Shown: positions 20,854 to 30,729, counted from the stretch's first letter. The stretch: DNA of 64,000 nucleotides from Marinobacter sp. C7 (GCF_022343555.1 NZ_JAKQZH010000005.1:1-64000); one strand, 5' to 3'. The notes: generated from the sequence alone by a model not told the origin. Translations and numbers: made by a program.

Positions 20854-22197
20854 ATGACGGCAGAAATCATCACCACCGCGGCTGATATCCGAATCAATGC
20901 CAGATGGGTGATCCCCATCGAACCCGCCGGAGTCATCCTGGAAAACCACGCCATCATCCTGCAGGGATCGCGGATTCTTGCCCTGTTACCACAGGAGGAG
21001 GCCGACCGTGACTACCGGGCCCGTGAAACCATTGACCTGACCGAACACGTGGTCATGCCCGGCCTGATCAACATGCACGGCCATGCTGCCATGTCCCTCT
21101 TCCGGGGCATGGCTGACGATCTGCCACTGATGACCTGGCTGAATGACCACATCTGGCCAGCCGAGCACCAGTTCATTGGCGAACAGTTCATTGCCGACGG
21201 CACCCAGCTGGCCATGGCCGAGATGCTGCGCACCGGCACCACGACATTCTCGGACATGTATTTCTTCCCGGAGCTGGTCGCCCAGGCCGCCCACGATGTC
21301 GGCATGCGGGCACAGGTGTGTTTCCCGCTTATCGACTTCCCCACCGCCTGGGGTTCAGGGCCCGAGGAATACCTGAGAAAAGGGGCGGAGCTGATCGAGG
21401 CCTGGAAACATGACGAATACATCACGCCGGCCATCGGACCCCATGCGCCCTACACCGTATCTGACGGACCACTGGCCGATGCCCTGTCGCTCTCCAAGGC
21501 GACCGGCGCGAGGATCCAGATCCACCTGCACGAGACCGCCTTCGAGGTGACAGACGCGGTCGAGAAGTTCGGACAACGGCCGACAGGGCGCATCGACGAA
21601 AAAGGGCTGCTGGGGCCGCATACCCAGTGCGTGCACATGACCCAGATCGACGACTCCGACATTGAACGGCTGACCATCAGCGGCGCACACGTGATTCACT
21701 GCCCCGAGTCCAACCTCAAGCTGGCCAGCGGTTTCTGCCCGGTGCAGAAACTTATCGACCACGGCGTCAATGTCGCCATCGGCACCGACGGCGCAGCCAG
21801 CAACAATGATCTCGATCTCTTTGGTGAACTACGCAGTGCCGCCATGGTCGCCAAAGCCGTCGCCGGAGACGCCGCCGCAGTGTCCGCCCACCAGGCACTG
21901 GCCATGGCCACGATCAATGGTGCCCGGGCATTGGGCCGCGAGCACGATCTTGGCTCCCTGGTACCCGGCAAACTGGCTGACATCATCGCCATCGACCTGA
22001 GCGACCCATTCCTGCAACCGGTCTACGACCCCGCGTCCCACCTGGTGTACAGCAACCATGCCCGGGCGGTAAGCCATAGCTGGATTCACGGCGTACCTCA
22101 GTTACAGGATGGCAAACTGACCCGGATCGACGTGGCCGACCTCATGCTAAGGGTCAATGACTGGCGCGACCGTATCCGGCAATATCAGGCCCAATAA
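20854..22197 (+). CDS. mtaD: 5-methylthioadenosine / S-adenosylhomocysteine deaminase (TRZ/ATZ hydrolase family)
   Basis: This amidohydrolase-superfamily deaminase (447 residues) has the metal ligands H75 and H77 in NMHGHAAMS, a His in IHLHET, a further His in HVIHCPESN and the Asp in AIGTDGAASNND. In Pseudomonas the gene next to mtnA and ubiG deaminates methylthioadenosine, and I carry over that assignment from sequence and gene order. It leads a rightward series (ubiG, mupP, the YciK-like dehydrogenase and others) with short gaps. Confidence 0.9.
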   Translation: MTAEIITTAADIRINARWVIPIEPAGVILENHAIILQGSRILALLPQEEADRDYRARETIDLTEHVVMPGLINMHGHAAMSLFRGMADDLPLMTWLNDHIWPAEHQFIGEQFIADGTQLAMAEMLRTGTTTFSDMYFFPELVAQAAHDVGMRAQVCFPLIDFPTAWGSGPEEYLRKGAELIEAWKHDEYITPAIGPHAPYTVSDGPLADALSLSKATGARIQIHLHETAFEVTDAVEKFGQRPTGRIDEKGLLGPHTQCVHMTQIDDSDIERLTISGAHVIHCPESNLKLASGFCPVQKLIDHGVNVAIGTDGAASNNDLDLFGELRSAAMVAKAVAGDAAAVSAHQALAMATINGARALGREHDLGSLVPGKLADIIAIDLSDPFLQPVYDPASHLVYSNHARAVSHSWIHGVPQLQDGKLTRIDVADLMLRVNDWRDRIRQYQAQ

Positions 22198-22230
22198 CCG
22201 ATTTCAGACGTTTCCCAGGCAGAGACCGAC

Positions 22231-22947
22231 ATGACCAATCAGAACGTAGACCGGAATGAAATTGCCAAATTCGAGGCTCTGGCCAGCCGCTGGTGGGATC
22301 CCTCCAGCGAGTTCAAGCCACTGCACGACATCAACCCGCTCCGCCTCAACTACATTGACGAGCGGGTTTCTCTCGCCGGCAAGAAAGTACTCGACGTCGG
22401 TTGCGGTGGCGGCTTGCTGTCCGAGGGTATGGCCCAGCGAGGGGCCCACGTGACCGGCATCGACATGGGCGAGGCTCCGTTGTCCGTGGCCAGGCTCCAT
22501 GGTATGGAGAGCGGTATCAAAGTGGACTACCGTCAAACCACCGTCGAAGACCTCGCGCGGGACGCGGAGCAGGCCGGTCAGTACGACGTGGTGACCTGTC
22601 TGGAGATGCTCGAGCATGTGCCGGATCCGGCCTCGGTGATCAAGGCCTGCGCCGCCATGCTCAAGCCTGGCGGCCACCTGTTCGTATCCACCATCAACCG
22701 GAACCCGAAATCTTTCCTGTTCGCGATTGTTGGCGCCGAGTATGTGCTGAACATGCTGCCCAAAGGTACGCACGAGTGGAAAAAGTTTATCCGCCCTTCG
22801 GAGATGTCAGACCATCTGCGCCACGCGGGCCTGGAAGTGCAGGAGCTGACAGGCATGACCTACAACCCGATTACCAAGGTCTACAAACTGGGCCGGGATG
22901 TCGATGTGAATTACCTGATGCATGCCAGGGATTCCCGTGACGACTGA
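22231..22947 (+). CDS. ubiG: Bifunctional ubiquinone O-methyltransferase
   Basis: UbiG carries out both O-methylations in ubiquinone synthesis using S-adenosylmethionine. The 238 residues begin with the family signature [16 protein letters not shown], followed by the SAM-binding glycine loop [14 protein letters not shown], the acidic GIDMGE and the motif [11 protein letters not shown]. The start lies 34 bases after mtaD, and the end overlaps the mupP frame by 26 bases. Confidence 0.96.
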   Translation: MTNQNVDRNEIAKFEALASRWWDPSSEFKPLHDINPLRLNYIDERVSLAGKKVLDVGCGGGLLSEGMAQRGAHVTGIDMGEAPLSVARLHGMESGIKVDYRQTTVEDLARDAEQAGQYDVVTCLEMLEHVPDPASVIKACAAMLKPGGHLFVSTINRNPKSFLFAIVGAEYVLNMLPKGTHEWKKFIRPSEMSDHLRHAGLEVQELTGMTYNPITKVYKLGRDVDVNYLMHARDSRDD

Positions 22948-23614
22948 CCCGACGCCTTCTGTGGTGCTGTTCGATCTGGACGGCACCCTGATCGACACCG
23001 CACCGGATTTCATCCGTTGCCTGAACCAGCTGCGGGACCAACACGGTCTGGCGCCCCTGCCTCCGGAACAGATCCGCCGCTCCGTTTCCAACGGCGCGCG
23101 GGCCATGATCCGCGTGGGTTTCGGGCTGGAACCGGAACATCCGGATTACACCGAAAAACACACGGCTTTCCTGGACCTTTATGAAGCCGGTGTCGCCGTC
23201 GAAACCTCCCTGTTCGAAGGAATGGATGCCATCTTGCAGAGCCTTGAAGAGTGCGGCATTCCCTGGGGCATCGTCACCAACAAACCCGCGCGTTTTGCCG
23301 CGCCACTGGTCGAGGCACTGGGCCTGGCTGAGCGCTGCGCCGCCGTGGTGTGCCCGGACCATGTGGCCCGGCGAAAACCCCACCCGGAAGCGCTGTTCCT
23401 GGCCTGTACACAAATTGGTGTACAGCCGGAGACCGCCATCTACGTAGGTGACCACGAACGGGATATCGAAGCTGGCCGCAACGCCGGCATGAGGACCATT
23501 GCGGTGCGCTATGGCTATATCGAGGAGCCGGAAACGGTTGATTTATGGCAAGCCGACCTCATAGCCGATACCGTCAGCGACCTCGCAAAGCTGTTACAAT
23601 ATCGCCGCGATTGA
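22922..23614 (+). CDS. mupP: N-acetylmuramic acid 6-phosphate phosphatase (HAD family)
   Basis: This HAD-superfamily phosphatase (230 residues) has DXDGT motif I ([14 protein letters not shown]), motif II TNKPA and motif [16 protein letters not shown]. In Pseudomonas the gene after ubiG encodes MupP, which dephosphorylates MurNAc-6-phosphate in the peptidoglycan recycling bypass; I infer the same job from position. The ATG at 22922 overlaps ubiG. A GTG at 22937 with AGGGA five bases upstream is an equally good start and would give 225 residues. Confidence 0.88.
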   Translation: MPGIPVTTDPTPSVVLFDLDGTLIDTAPDFIRCLNQLRDQHGLAPLPPEQIRRSVSNGARAMIRVGFGLEPEHPDYTEKHTAFLDLYEAGVAVETSLFEGMDAILQSLEECGIPWGIVTNKPARFAAPLVEALGLAERCAAVVCPDHVARRKPHPEALFLACTQIGVQPETAIYVGDHERDIEAGRNAGMRTIAVRYGYIEEPETVDLWQADLIADTVSDLAKLLQYRRD

Positions 23615-23663
23615 TTCCGTATCCGGCAAACCGACCGGCCACAACCTGAAACGGAGACAGGTT

Positions 23664-24416
23664 ATGCAAGATTACCAAGCACCCGCCGATCTTCTGCAGG
23701 ACCGCATCGTGATGGTGACGGGTGCCGGCAGCGGCATCGGCCGAGCAGCGGCCAAGGCTTACGCCGCCCACGGAGCCACTGTGATACTGATGGGCCGCAC
23801 GGTGTCGAAGCTCGAGGAAGTCTACGACGAAATCGAAGCCGCCGGGCACCCCAAGCCGGCCATCGTGCCGATGAATTTCGAAGGTGCGGCGGTGAAAGAA
23901 TACGAAGAGCTGGCGATGACCATCGAGGACAACTTTGGCCGACTGGATGGTCTGTTGCATAACGCTGCCATTCTGGGCAACCGAAGCCCGGTGGAGCTGT
24001 ACGATCCGGAGATGTGGAACAAGGTCATGCATGTGAACGCGACGGCACCGTTCCTGCTGAGCCGCGCCATGATCCCCCTGCTCCGCAAGTCGGACCAGGC
24101 CTCGGTGATTTTCACGTCTTCCGGAGTGGGCCGCAAAGCCAAAGCCTACTGGGGTGCTTACGCCGTTTCCAAGTTCGCTGTGGAGGGGTTGAGCCAGCTG
24201 CTGGCCGATGAGCTGGATGACGAGCGCCATAATATTCGCGTCAACAGCCTGAATCCCGGCGCTACCCGGACCAACATGCGGGCCAGGGCCTACCCGGCTG
24301 AAAACCCCCAGCAGAACCCGGCGCCGGAAGACCTGATGCCCGTCTACCTGTACCTGATGGGCAAAGACAGCCAGGACGTCAACGGCCAACAACTGGACGC
24401 GCAGCCCAAGAAATAA
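23664..24416 (+). CDS. YciK family short-chain oxidoreductase
   Basis: This 250-residue classical short-chain dehydrogenase has the nucleotide loop VTGAGSGIG, the structural NAA motif (HNAAIL), a catalytic Ser region (FTSSGVG) and YAVSK. YciK-like enzymes occupy this position after mupP in pseudomonads; the substrate is unknown. A ribosome site (GGAGACAGG) precedes the ATG. Its stop overlaps the start of the next gene by one base (TAATG), which implies translational coupling. Confidence 0.9.
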   Translation: MQDYQAPADLLQDRIVMVTGAGSGIGRAAAKAYAAHGATVILMGRTVSKLEEVYDEIEAAGHPKPAIVPMNFEGAAVKEYEELAMTIEDNFGRLDGLLHNAAILGNRSPVELYDPEMWNKVMHVNATAPFLLSRAMIPLLRKSDQASVIFTSSGVGRKAKAYWGAYAVSKFAVEGLSQLLADELDDERHNIRVNSLNPGATRTNMRARAYPAENPQQNPAPEDLMPVYLYLMGKDSQDVNGQQLDAQPKK

Positions 24417-24649
24417 TGGAACTCTATTTCTACACAACATCCCAGTGCCACCTGTGCGAACTGGCAGAAGCCCTGCTGGTGAACACCCCCATGCCGGAAC
24501 CGATCCCGGTGGACGTGGTGGACATTGCCCAGTCTGAAGAGCTGGTCGAACGTTACGGTACCCGCATTCCGGTACTGCGCCGTAACGACACCGGTGCGGA
24601 GCTGGACTGGCCGTTTACCAGGGACCAGTTACTGACCTTTCTGCAATGA
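24416..24649 (+). CDS. Glutaredoxin-family small redox protein
   Basis: This 77-residue thioredoxin-fold protein has a CxxC site (SQCHLCELAEALL) and the cis-Pro region RIPVLRR. It resembles the small glutaredoxin-like proteins of the DUF836 type. Coupling to the upstream dehydrogenase by a one-base overlap suggests joint expression. The partner protein is unknown. Confidence 0.85.
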   Translation: MELYFYTTSQCHLCELAEALLVNTPMPEPIPVDVVDIAQSEELVERYGTRIPVLRRNDTGAELDWPFTRDQLLTFLQ

Positions 24650-24661
24650 GGATTTCCTGAC

Positions 24662-25432
24662 ATGTTGATGGTTATCTCCCCTGCCAAGACGCTGGACTAC
24701 GAGAGCCCGCTGGCAACGGAAAGCTACACCCAGCCGGACTTCCTGGACGATGCCTGTGAACTGGTCGACCAGCTCAAGGAACTGGAGCCACACCAGATCA
24801 GCAACCTCATGAGCATCAGCGACAAGCTGGGCCAGCTTAACGCCGAGCGGTTCCGCACCTGGCACACGCCATTCACACCGGAGAATGCCCGCCAGGCCGT
24901 TCTCGCGTTCAAGGGCGATGTGTATACCGGGCTGGACGCCGAGAGCTTCAGCGAAGAGGACTTTGCCTTCGCCCAAGAGCACCTGCGCATGCTTTCGGGC
25001 CTCTATGGTATCCTCCGGCCGCTCGATCTGATGCAGCCCTATCGGCTGGAGATGGGGACAAAGTTCGAGAACACTCGGGGCAAGGATCTCTACGCTTTCT
25101 GGGGCAGCAAGATCACGGATGAGATCAATCGTTTGCTGGCCAAGGATGATGGCGTCCTGGTGAACCTGGCCTCCAACGAGTATTTCAAGAGTGTGAAAAA
25201 GAAACAGCTCGATGGAAGGCTTATTACACCCCAGTTCAAGGACTGGAAGAACGGCCAGTACAAGATGATCAGTTTTTACGCCAAGAAAGCCCGGGGGCTG
25301 ATGTGCCGCTATGCGGTCCAGAACCGCATCACCCAGGCCGACGACCTCAAGGGCTTCAACCTCGAAGGCTACTATTTCAGCGAAGACCAGTCCGACAAGA
25401 ACAACTGGGTTTTCCTGCGCGACGAACAGTAA
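24662..25432 (+). CDS. yaaA: Peroxide stress protein YaaA
   Basis: YaaA (256 residues, the usual length) lowers intracellular free iron during peroxide stress and has DNA-binding activity in E. coli. The N-terminus [17 protein letters not shown] is diagnostic, and further conserved blocks are [21 protein letters not shown] and [10 protein letters not shown]. It lies 12 bases after the glutaredoxin-like gene, so two redox/stress genes sit together. No OxyR site could be recognised by eye. Confidence 0.95.
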   Translation: MLMVISPAKTLDYESPLATESYTQPDFLDDACELVDQLKELEPHQISNLMSISDKLGQLNAERFRTWHTPFTPENARQAVLAFKGDVYTGLDAESFSEEDFAFAQEHLRMLSGLYGILRPLDLMQPYRLEMGTKFENTRGKDLYAFWGSKITDEINRLLAKDDGVLVNLASNEYFKSVKKKQLDGRLITPQFKDWKNGQYKMISFYAKKARGLMCRYAVQNRITQADDLKGFNLEGYYFSEDQSDKNNWVFLRDEQ

Positions 25433-25456
25433 TTTCAGTTGTTATCGGAGTCATAA

Positions 25457-25657
25457 ATGAACGAAGCAGTCTTTTCCCAGATCGCCATGCTGGTGTTTCT
25501 GACCGGCCTTATTGTCTGGATGGGTTTCATTGTGTGGGATCTCGCCAAGAAATCCGACGCCGGTCGATTTGGCACCATCGCCCTGTTCACCGTGCTTGGA
25601 GCCGGCGTGGTCGGCTTCATCGTCAAGACGGTGCTGGTCGAGATCATGCAAATATAG
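25457..25657 (+). CDS. DUF2788 small membrane protein
   Basis: This 66-residue protein consists of two membrane helices (about 8-28 and 40-62) joined by a short KKSDAGRFG loop, which fits the DUF2788 family. The function is unknown. A GGAG ribosome site lies before the ATG. A small hairpin follows the stop. Confidence 0.8.
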   Translation: MNEAVFSQIAMLVFLTGLIVWMGFIVWDLAKKSDAGRFGTIALFTVLGAGVVGFIVKTVLVEIMQI

Positions 25658-25674
25658 CGTGATACCCGTCACTT

Positions 25675-25698
25675 TACGGCCGCCATCCGGTGGCCGTA
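25675..25698 (+). terminator. Hairpin after DUF2788, possible weak terminator
   Basis: The arms TACGGCCGCC and GGTGGCCGTA pair over ten bases with one mismatch around an ATCC loop. There is no proper T run directly after it, so it may be an attenuator or mRNA-stability element between the DUF2788 gene and rdgC. Confidence 0.35.
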
Positions 25699-25758
25699 TC
25701 ATCCCTCCCCCCTTTTCGAACCATCACCGATTCAAATCAAGAGCAAGGACCGAACCTG

Positions 25759-26685
25759 ATGTGGTTTCGTAACGCCCGTGTATTCCGTTTCACCAAGCCG
25801 TTCGACATTTCCGCCGAAGAACTGGAAGAGAAGCTGCAGGCCGATGCATTCAAACCCTGTGGTCCCCAGGAAACCAGCCGCCAGGGTTGGGTACCGCCGC
25901 TGGGCAAGCACGGTGAGCAACTGGTGCACAGCGCCAACGGCTACCACCTGATCTCCCTGCGTAAGGAGGAAAAGATCCTGCCTGGCCCGGTGGTCAAGGA
26001 AGCCGTGGAAGAGCGGGCCGAGGCTATCGAGATCGAACAGAGCCGGAAGGTGCGCCGCAAGGAAAAGGACGAAATCAAGGAACAGGTGATGCTGGAAATG
26101 CTGCCCCAGGCCTTTTCCAAAAACCGGCGCTGTTATGCCTACCTGGCGCCCCAGGATGGCGTTCTGGTGGTGGATGCCGGGTCTGCCAAGCAGGCCGAGG
26201 ATCTGGCCTCGACCTTGCGTAAAAGCGTGGGATCTCTGCCGGTTCGTCCGCCTGCGGTGGAGCAGTCTCCCGCCTTCACGTTTACCGGTTGGCTGAACGA
26301 AACCATCGACCTGCCGGCCAGTATTGCCCTGGGCAGTGAGTGTGAACTCAAGGATCCCTCCGAGGATGGCGGCGTGGTGCGCTGCAAGGGGCTGGACCTG
26401 AAAGCCGACGAAATCCGGAACCACCTGGAAGCCGGCATGCAGGTCACCAAGCTTGCCGTAACCTGGGACGACAACGTCTCTTTCGTACTGGACGAGGAAC
26501 TGGGCATCCGCCGCCTGAAATTCGGCGAGACGCTGCAGGAGCAGCTGGATGATGTGGACGCCGACGACGCCGTGGCGAAGTTTGATGCCGCCTTCAGCCT
26601 GATGACGCTGGAGCTGTCGCGGATGATTCCGGGGCTGCTGGAGGCGCTCGGCGGCGAGGATCGCTCGGCGATTGTCGAAGAGTGA
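25759..26685 (+). CDS. rdgC: Recombination-associated protein RdgC
   Basis: RdgC forms a ring around double-stranded DNA and restrains RecA activity. The 308 residues begin with MWFRNARVFRFTKPF, the usual N-terminus, and contain GWVPPLGKHGEQLVH and DWLT-like blocks as in the family (E. coli 303 residues). I chose the ATG at 25759, preceded by AAGGA; an earlier in-frame ATG at 25690 would add an unlikely extension. The window therefore encodes two RecA modulators, RecX and RdgC. Confidence 0.95.
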   Translation: MWFRNARVFRFTKPFDISAEELEEKLQADAFKPCGPQETSRQGWVPPLGKHGEQLVHSANGYHLISLRKEEKILPGPVVKEAVEERAEAIEIEQSRKVRRKEKDEIKEQVMLEMLPQAFSKNRRCYAYLAPQDGVLVVDAGSAKQAEDLASTLRKSVGSLPVRPPAVEQSPAFTFTGWLNETIDLPASIALGSECELKDPSEDGGVVRCKGLDLKADEIRNHLEAGMQVTKLAVTWDDNVSFVLDEELGIRRLKFGETLQEQLDDVDADDAVAKFDAAFSLMTLELSRMIPGLLEALGGEDRSAIVEE

Positions 26686-26702
26686 ACGTGACACCTGAAA
26701 TT

Positions 26703-26812
26703 GGGGTCAGATGAAGGCATTCATCTGACCCCGTCTTAGGGCGTGACCGCGGGGTGGGACTTGAAAATGGGGTCACGGCACAGGGGTCTGAAGAACCCGT
26801 TCTTCTGACCCC
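26703..26812. repeat. Two REP-like palindromes (GGGGTCAGA type)
   Basis: Two hairpins of identical 30-base layout start 80 bases apart. At 26703-26732, 13 bases (GGGGTCAGATGAA) pair perfectly with their complement around GGCA. At 26783-26812, GGGGTCTGAAGAA pairs with TTCTTCTGACCCC with one mismatch around CCCG. Both sit in similar flanks (TGAAAATGGGG / TGAAATTGGGG). They lie between the convergent genes rdgC and the acetyltransferase, the usual location for REP elements, and could also stop transcription or protect mRNA ends. No REP-associated transposase gene is in the window. Confidence 0.65.
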
Positions 26813-26839
26813 ATCTTGGCGGCCCCGCTCCGCTGCCGC

Positions 26840-29593
26840 CTACAAATGCGCCCCGCGCTTCTTCAACCGCTCCTTCTGCCAATCCTTCTCCGGCTCGTTC
26901 AACACCAGCCGTAGATCCATCACCTCTTCCTCGGTGTTGTACTTGATCTCGAATCCCAGGTGCTCGGCCAGCTGCAGCATCGGGCGGTTCTCCGGCAGCA
27001 CGTTGCCGATCATCTCCATGGTGCCCCGCGCACGGCAGTAGTCGATCATTTTCTGCATCAGCGCCACACCCAGGCCCTCGCCTTTCATCTTGTCATCCAC
27101 CATCACCGCGAACTCGCAGCGCAGGTTATCGGCGTCGGTCCAGGTGCGGACAGTGCCCAGGGTTTCCTCGCCCTCGCCATCCTCGCGCGGGGCGTTGGCG
27201 ATGAACACCATCTCCCGGTCGTAGTCGATCTGCACCATTTGCGCGACGTCTTCCCGGGAAAAGTGTTTGCGGTACTGGAAGAACCGGTAGCGGATGGATT
27301 CCGGTGACTGGTGCTCGTGAAACTCCCGGTGGGCGGGCTCATCTTCCGCCAGCACCGGCCGGATAATGACCCGACGGCCGGACTTGGGCAGCACGATCCA
27401 CTCTTCCAGTTCACGGGGATACGGCTGAATGATCGGCCGGGTCGGCGTGTCATCCAGATTGATGGCAATGTTGACCGCTACCGCCCCGCTTTCGTTGAAC
27501 AACAGCGGCGAGATCTCCAGCCCCTTGATCTCGGGGATGTCGATCACGATCTGCGACAGGGTGACCAGGGTTTCGGAGACTGCCCGGATGTCCTCCTCCG
27601 GCTTGAGGCTGTGCTCCTTGAGGAGCTTGTACATGTAGGTCCGGCGCAGCAACTCCCGGGCCAGCACCATGTTCAGCGGCGGCAGGGCGATCTGCCGGTC
27701 GGTCATCACATTGATCTGGGCGCCCGAGGCCCCGCAGACCACCAGCGGCCCGAATTCGGAATCGCGGGTAATACCGACACTGAATTCCACCCCGCCTACA
27801 TGCTGGTAGGAGCGCTGGACGGCAAAGCCGAGGAAGCCGCTGTTGGGAAAATGCTCCTGGTACTCCTCCATCAGGAAGCGACAGGAATCCATGATCGCCG
27901 CTTCGCTGTTGAGCTTTTTCACGGTGCCCTTGTAGCGACGCTGGGTGGGGCTCAGATCCAGAAACGGGTGGCACGCCTGCTCATGCACGATGGTGATGTC
28001 CACCGGCCGGCGCTCCACCGCGAACGCCTCCAGCACTTCCTCGATATCATCGCAGTAGATGGTCTCGATGGTATTGATGCCGTAATCCCGGATCACATCC
28101 CGCGCTTCCCGGTTGGACAGATGGCGTCGTCCGGAACGCAATGCGTTTGCCACCAGTCGGCGCGGCCGGGCGCGGTCGGCAAAATGATCGGTGAAGGATT
28201 CCGGTGTCTCGGTCAGCAGGCGCTGGACCCGCTGGTGCCGGACATGCTGCATGAACGCCATCACCGCCTTCTCCGGATTGAAGAAAGAGGGAATGCCGGC
28301 CCGGTAGAATTCCTCCCGGGACTCCATCACCGTGCTCTGGCCGAGCCAGCAGGTGAACACGTTCAGGCGTGTCCCCTTCGAGGCCTGCACGACCGCATCG
28401 GCGATCTGAAGGCTGTCCTCGGTCAGACTCGGGGCATACATCACCAGCACATTGGCCACCTCCGGATCCTTGGCCAGGATCTTGATGGCCTGGGCGTAGA
28501 GCTCCGGAGAGGCGTCGTAGTTCAGGTCGATCGGATTTTTTCGGGTCCAGTACGGAGGCAGTAACTCAGCCAGGGATTCGACGGTCTGCTCCGACAGCTC
28601 GGCCAGCTCCCCTCCCAGATCTGCCAGCCGGTCCACCGCCAGCACACCCGGGCCGACACCATTGGCCATGATGGCAAGGGACTCCCGACGTAACGGCCGC
28701 ATGCGGGTCAGGGTTTCCAGGGCATCAAACATCTGGCCCAGACCGTCTACCCGCAACACACCGGCCCGCTGGAGCATGGCGTCATAGATGGGATCACTGC
28801 GCTTGATACCGGCAGGCAACTCGTGACGGAACCATTCCGACTCCGGCACCCGGCCGGACTTGACCGCGATCACCGGCTTGGTGCGCGACGCCACCCGCAC
28901 CGCCGACATGAAACGCCGGGGGTTGGGCACATTCTCGATGTGCAGGAGAATCGCCCGGGTCTGGGTGTCCTGGGCCAGGTAATCGATCAGGTCATCGTGA
29001 TCGATGTCCATGCCGTCACCCAGGGTCAGGAAGTATGAAAAGCCGACGCCGCGGGCAAACGCCCAGTCCAGTACCGAACTGGCAATGGTGCCGCTCTGGC
29101 CCACAAAGGCCACGCGCCCGGGAATGGCGCCCATATGGGCATAGGTGGCGTTCAGGCTTCGGGCCGGCACCATCAGACCGATGGTGTTCGGCCCCAGCAC
29201 CCGGATACCGGTCTCCTTGGCGGCCTCCCGTACAGAGTACATCAGGGGCTGACCGGTCTTGCTGTGGGTCCGGGACATACCGCCGGTCATCACAATGGCG
29301 GTCCTCACCCCGGCCTCACCCAGGCGCTTGATGGTTTTCGCAACGGTATCGGGCGGGGTACAGATAATGGCCAGATCCGGGGTGAAGTCCATCTTCGCCA
29401 CTTTCGGCACGCACGGCACACCGTGGACGTTCTCGTAACCGCTCTGGTTGATCACCAGCAGCTTTTCCGTGGGGTAGCCACCACCGAGCAGGTTCCGCAG
29501 CACCATGCCGCCCAGGTTGTCGGCGCGCTCGGAGGCACCAATCACAACAATGGAACTGGGATTGAAAAGACTTTCCAGATAACGGGTGCTCAA
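26840..29593 (-). CDS. Pat-type protein lysine acetyltransferase (acyl-CoA synthetase-like domain fused to GNAT)
   Basis: The 917 residues join an NDP-forming acyl-CoA synthetase-like region (about 1-700) to a C-terminal GNAT domain (about 750-900). The first part includes FNPSSIVVIGASERADNLGG, FVGQSGTIASSVLDW and an ATP-grasp-like part; the GNAT domain includes GEGLGVALMQKMIDYCRARG. Proteins of this build (PatZ/YfiQ, Pat) acetylate lysines of metabolic enzymes such as acetyl-CoA synthetase. It is transcribed divergently from an HDAC-like deacetylase across 209 bases. Confidence 0.88.
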   Translation of the reverse strand: MSTRYLESLFNPSSIVVIGASERADNLGGMVLRNLLGGGYPTEKLLVINQSGYENVHGVPCVPKVAKMDFTPDLAIICTPPDTVAKTIKRLGEAGVRTAIVMTGGMSRTHSKTGQPLMYSVREAAKETGIRVLGPNTIGLMVPARSLNATYAHMGAIPGRVAFVGQSGTIASSVLDWAFARGVGFSYFLTLGDGMDIDHDDLIDYLAQDTQTRAILLHIENVPNPRRFMSAVRVASRTKPVIAVKSGRVPESEWFRHELPAGIKRSDPIYDAMLQRAGVLRVDGLGQMFDALETLTRMRPLRRESLAIMANGVGPGVLAVDRLADLGGELAELSEQTVESLAELLPPYWTRKNPIDLNYDASPELYAQAIKILAKDPEVANVLVMYAPSLTEDSLQIADAVVQASKGTRLNVFTCWLGQSTVMESREEFYRAGIPSFFNPEKAVMAFMQHVRHQRVQRLLTETPESFTDHFADRARPRRLVANALRSGRRHLSNREARDVIRDYGINTIETIYCDDIEEVLEAFAVERRPVDITIVHEQACHPFLDLSPTQRRYKGTVKKLNSEAAIMDSCRFLMEEYQEHFPNSGFLGFAVQRSYQHVGGVEFSVGITRDSEFGPLVVCGASGAQINVMTDRQIALPPLNMVLARELLRRTYMYKLLKEHSLKPEEDIRAVSETLVTLSQIVIDIPEIKGLEISPLLFNESGAVAVNIAINLDDTPTRPIIQPYPRELEEWIVLPKSGRRVIIRPVLAEDEPAHREFHEHQSPESIRYRFFQYRKHFSREDVAQMVQIDYDREMVFIANAPREDGEGEETLGTVRTWTDADNLRCEFAVMVDDKMKGEGLGVALMQKMIDYCRARGTMEMIGNVLPENRPMLQLAEHLGFEIKYNTEEEVMDLRLVLNEPEKDWQKERLKKRGAHL

Positions 29594-29802
29594 GGCGGTC
29601 TCCTCAGAACAGGCCCCGCCGGGCCGGTTCGGGTGATAACGTCAATAAAACAGAATACTTATCAATGTATATCCTATCTTAGGCTTTCCGGTATTGATGT
29701 AAAACGGCTATCGGCCCATAAGACCAAAGAAATACGACGGACTGCGGTTTTCCCTGATAACATTGATGAAAATACAAGCATATTCGGGACAATCAGAGAC
29801 GT

Positions 29803-30729
29803 ATGACCACGGCATTCTTTTCCCACGACGACTGCATGAAGCACAACATGGGCCCGGACCATCCGGAATGCCCGGAACGTATCTCCACGATCCTCGCCTA
29901 TCTGGCGGACACACACCTGGAACAGGATCTGGACTGGGTTCGTCCGGAAGAGATCACCCGTGACCAGCTGTTGGCCGTACACCCCGAGAAATACCTGCAA
30001 CAGCTCGAGCTGATGGAGCCCACCCGGGGCCGTGTGTTTACCGACCCGGACACCGCGATGATGCCTGATACCCTGCGAGCCGCCCGTCTGGCTGCCGGCG
30101 CCAACGTTCAGGCGGTGGACATGGTCATGAGCAGCCAGGTCACCAACGCCTTTATCTGTGCCCGCCCCCCGGGGCACCACGCCGAACGCGCCAAGTCCAT
30201 GGGCTTCTGCTTCTACAACAACGTGGCACTGGCCGCCATGCGGGCGCTGAACTTCCATCATCTGGACCGGGTGGCCATCGTGGATTTCGATGTGCACCAG
30301 GGTAATGGCACCGCGGACATCGTCGGCGGTGACGAGCGCATTCTCATGTGCTCCAGTTTCCAGCACCCGTTCTACCCGCACTCCCACGTTCACCGGCAGG
30401 CCCCGAATATCGTGAACGCGCCGATCGAAGCGGGCTGTTCGTCGGCCGAATACCGGAAGACCGTCGAGGCGGTCTGGCTCAAGAAGCTGCAGGATTTCAA
30501 ACCGCAGGTCATCCTGATCTCCGCCGGATTTGATGCCCACAAACTGGATCCGATGGCGGAGCTGAACCTCGAGACCGACGACTTCCGCTGGCTCACCGAA
30601 ATGATTACCAGCGTCGCCAACGACTATTCCAATGACCGGATCATCTCCACCCTCGAAGGGGGTTATCACCTCCGGGCACTGGCCGAAAGCGTGGCAACCC
30701 ACCTCGAAGTGCTGGACTCCGTCTACTGA
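29803..30729 (+). CDS. HDAC-like (class II type) deacetylase family protein
   Basis: This 308-residue arginase/deacetylase-fold protein has the active-site His pair H125-H126 in RPPGHHAE and zinc ligands D163 and H165 in VDFDVHQGNGT and D244 in SAGFDAHKLDP. A GGYH tyrosine lies near the C-terminus. Bacterial members act on acetyl-lysine, acetylpolyamines or related amides. Divergence from the Pat-like acetyltransferase suggests, but does not prove, that the two oppose each other. Confidence 0.9.
   Translation: MTTAFFSHDDCMKHNMGPDHPECPERISTILAYLADTHLEQDLDWVRPEEITRDQLLAVHPEKYLQQLELMEPTRGRVFTDPDTAMMPDTLRAARLAAGANVQAVDMVMSSQVTNAFICARPPGHHAERAKSMGFCFYNNVALAAMRALNFHHLDRVAIVDFDVHQGNGTADIVGGDERILMCSSFQHPFYPHSHVHRQAPNIVNAPIEAGCSSAEYRKTVEAVWLKKLQDFKPQVILISAGFDAHKLDPMAELNLETDDFRWLTEMITSVANDYSNDRIISTLEGGYHLRALAESVATHLEVLDSVY

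Noticed and set aside
27311..28564. 417-codon open frame antisense to the Pat-like acetyltransferase
   Set aside because: It is a composition-driven shadow frame without ribosome site or recognisable domain.
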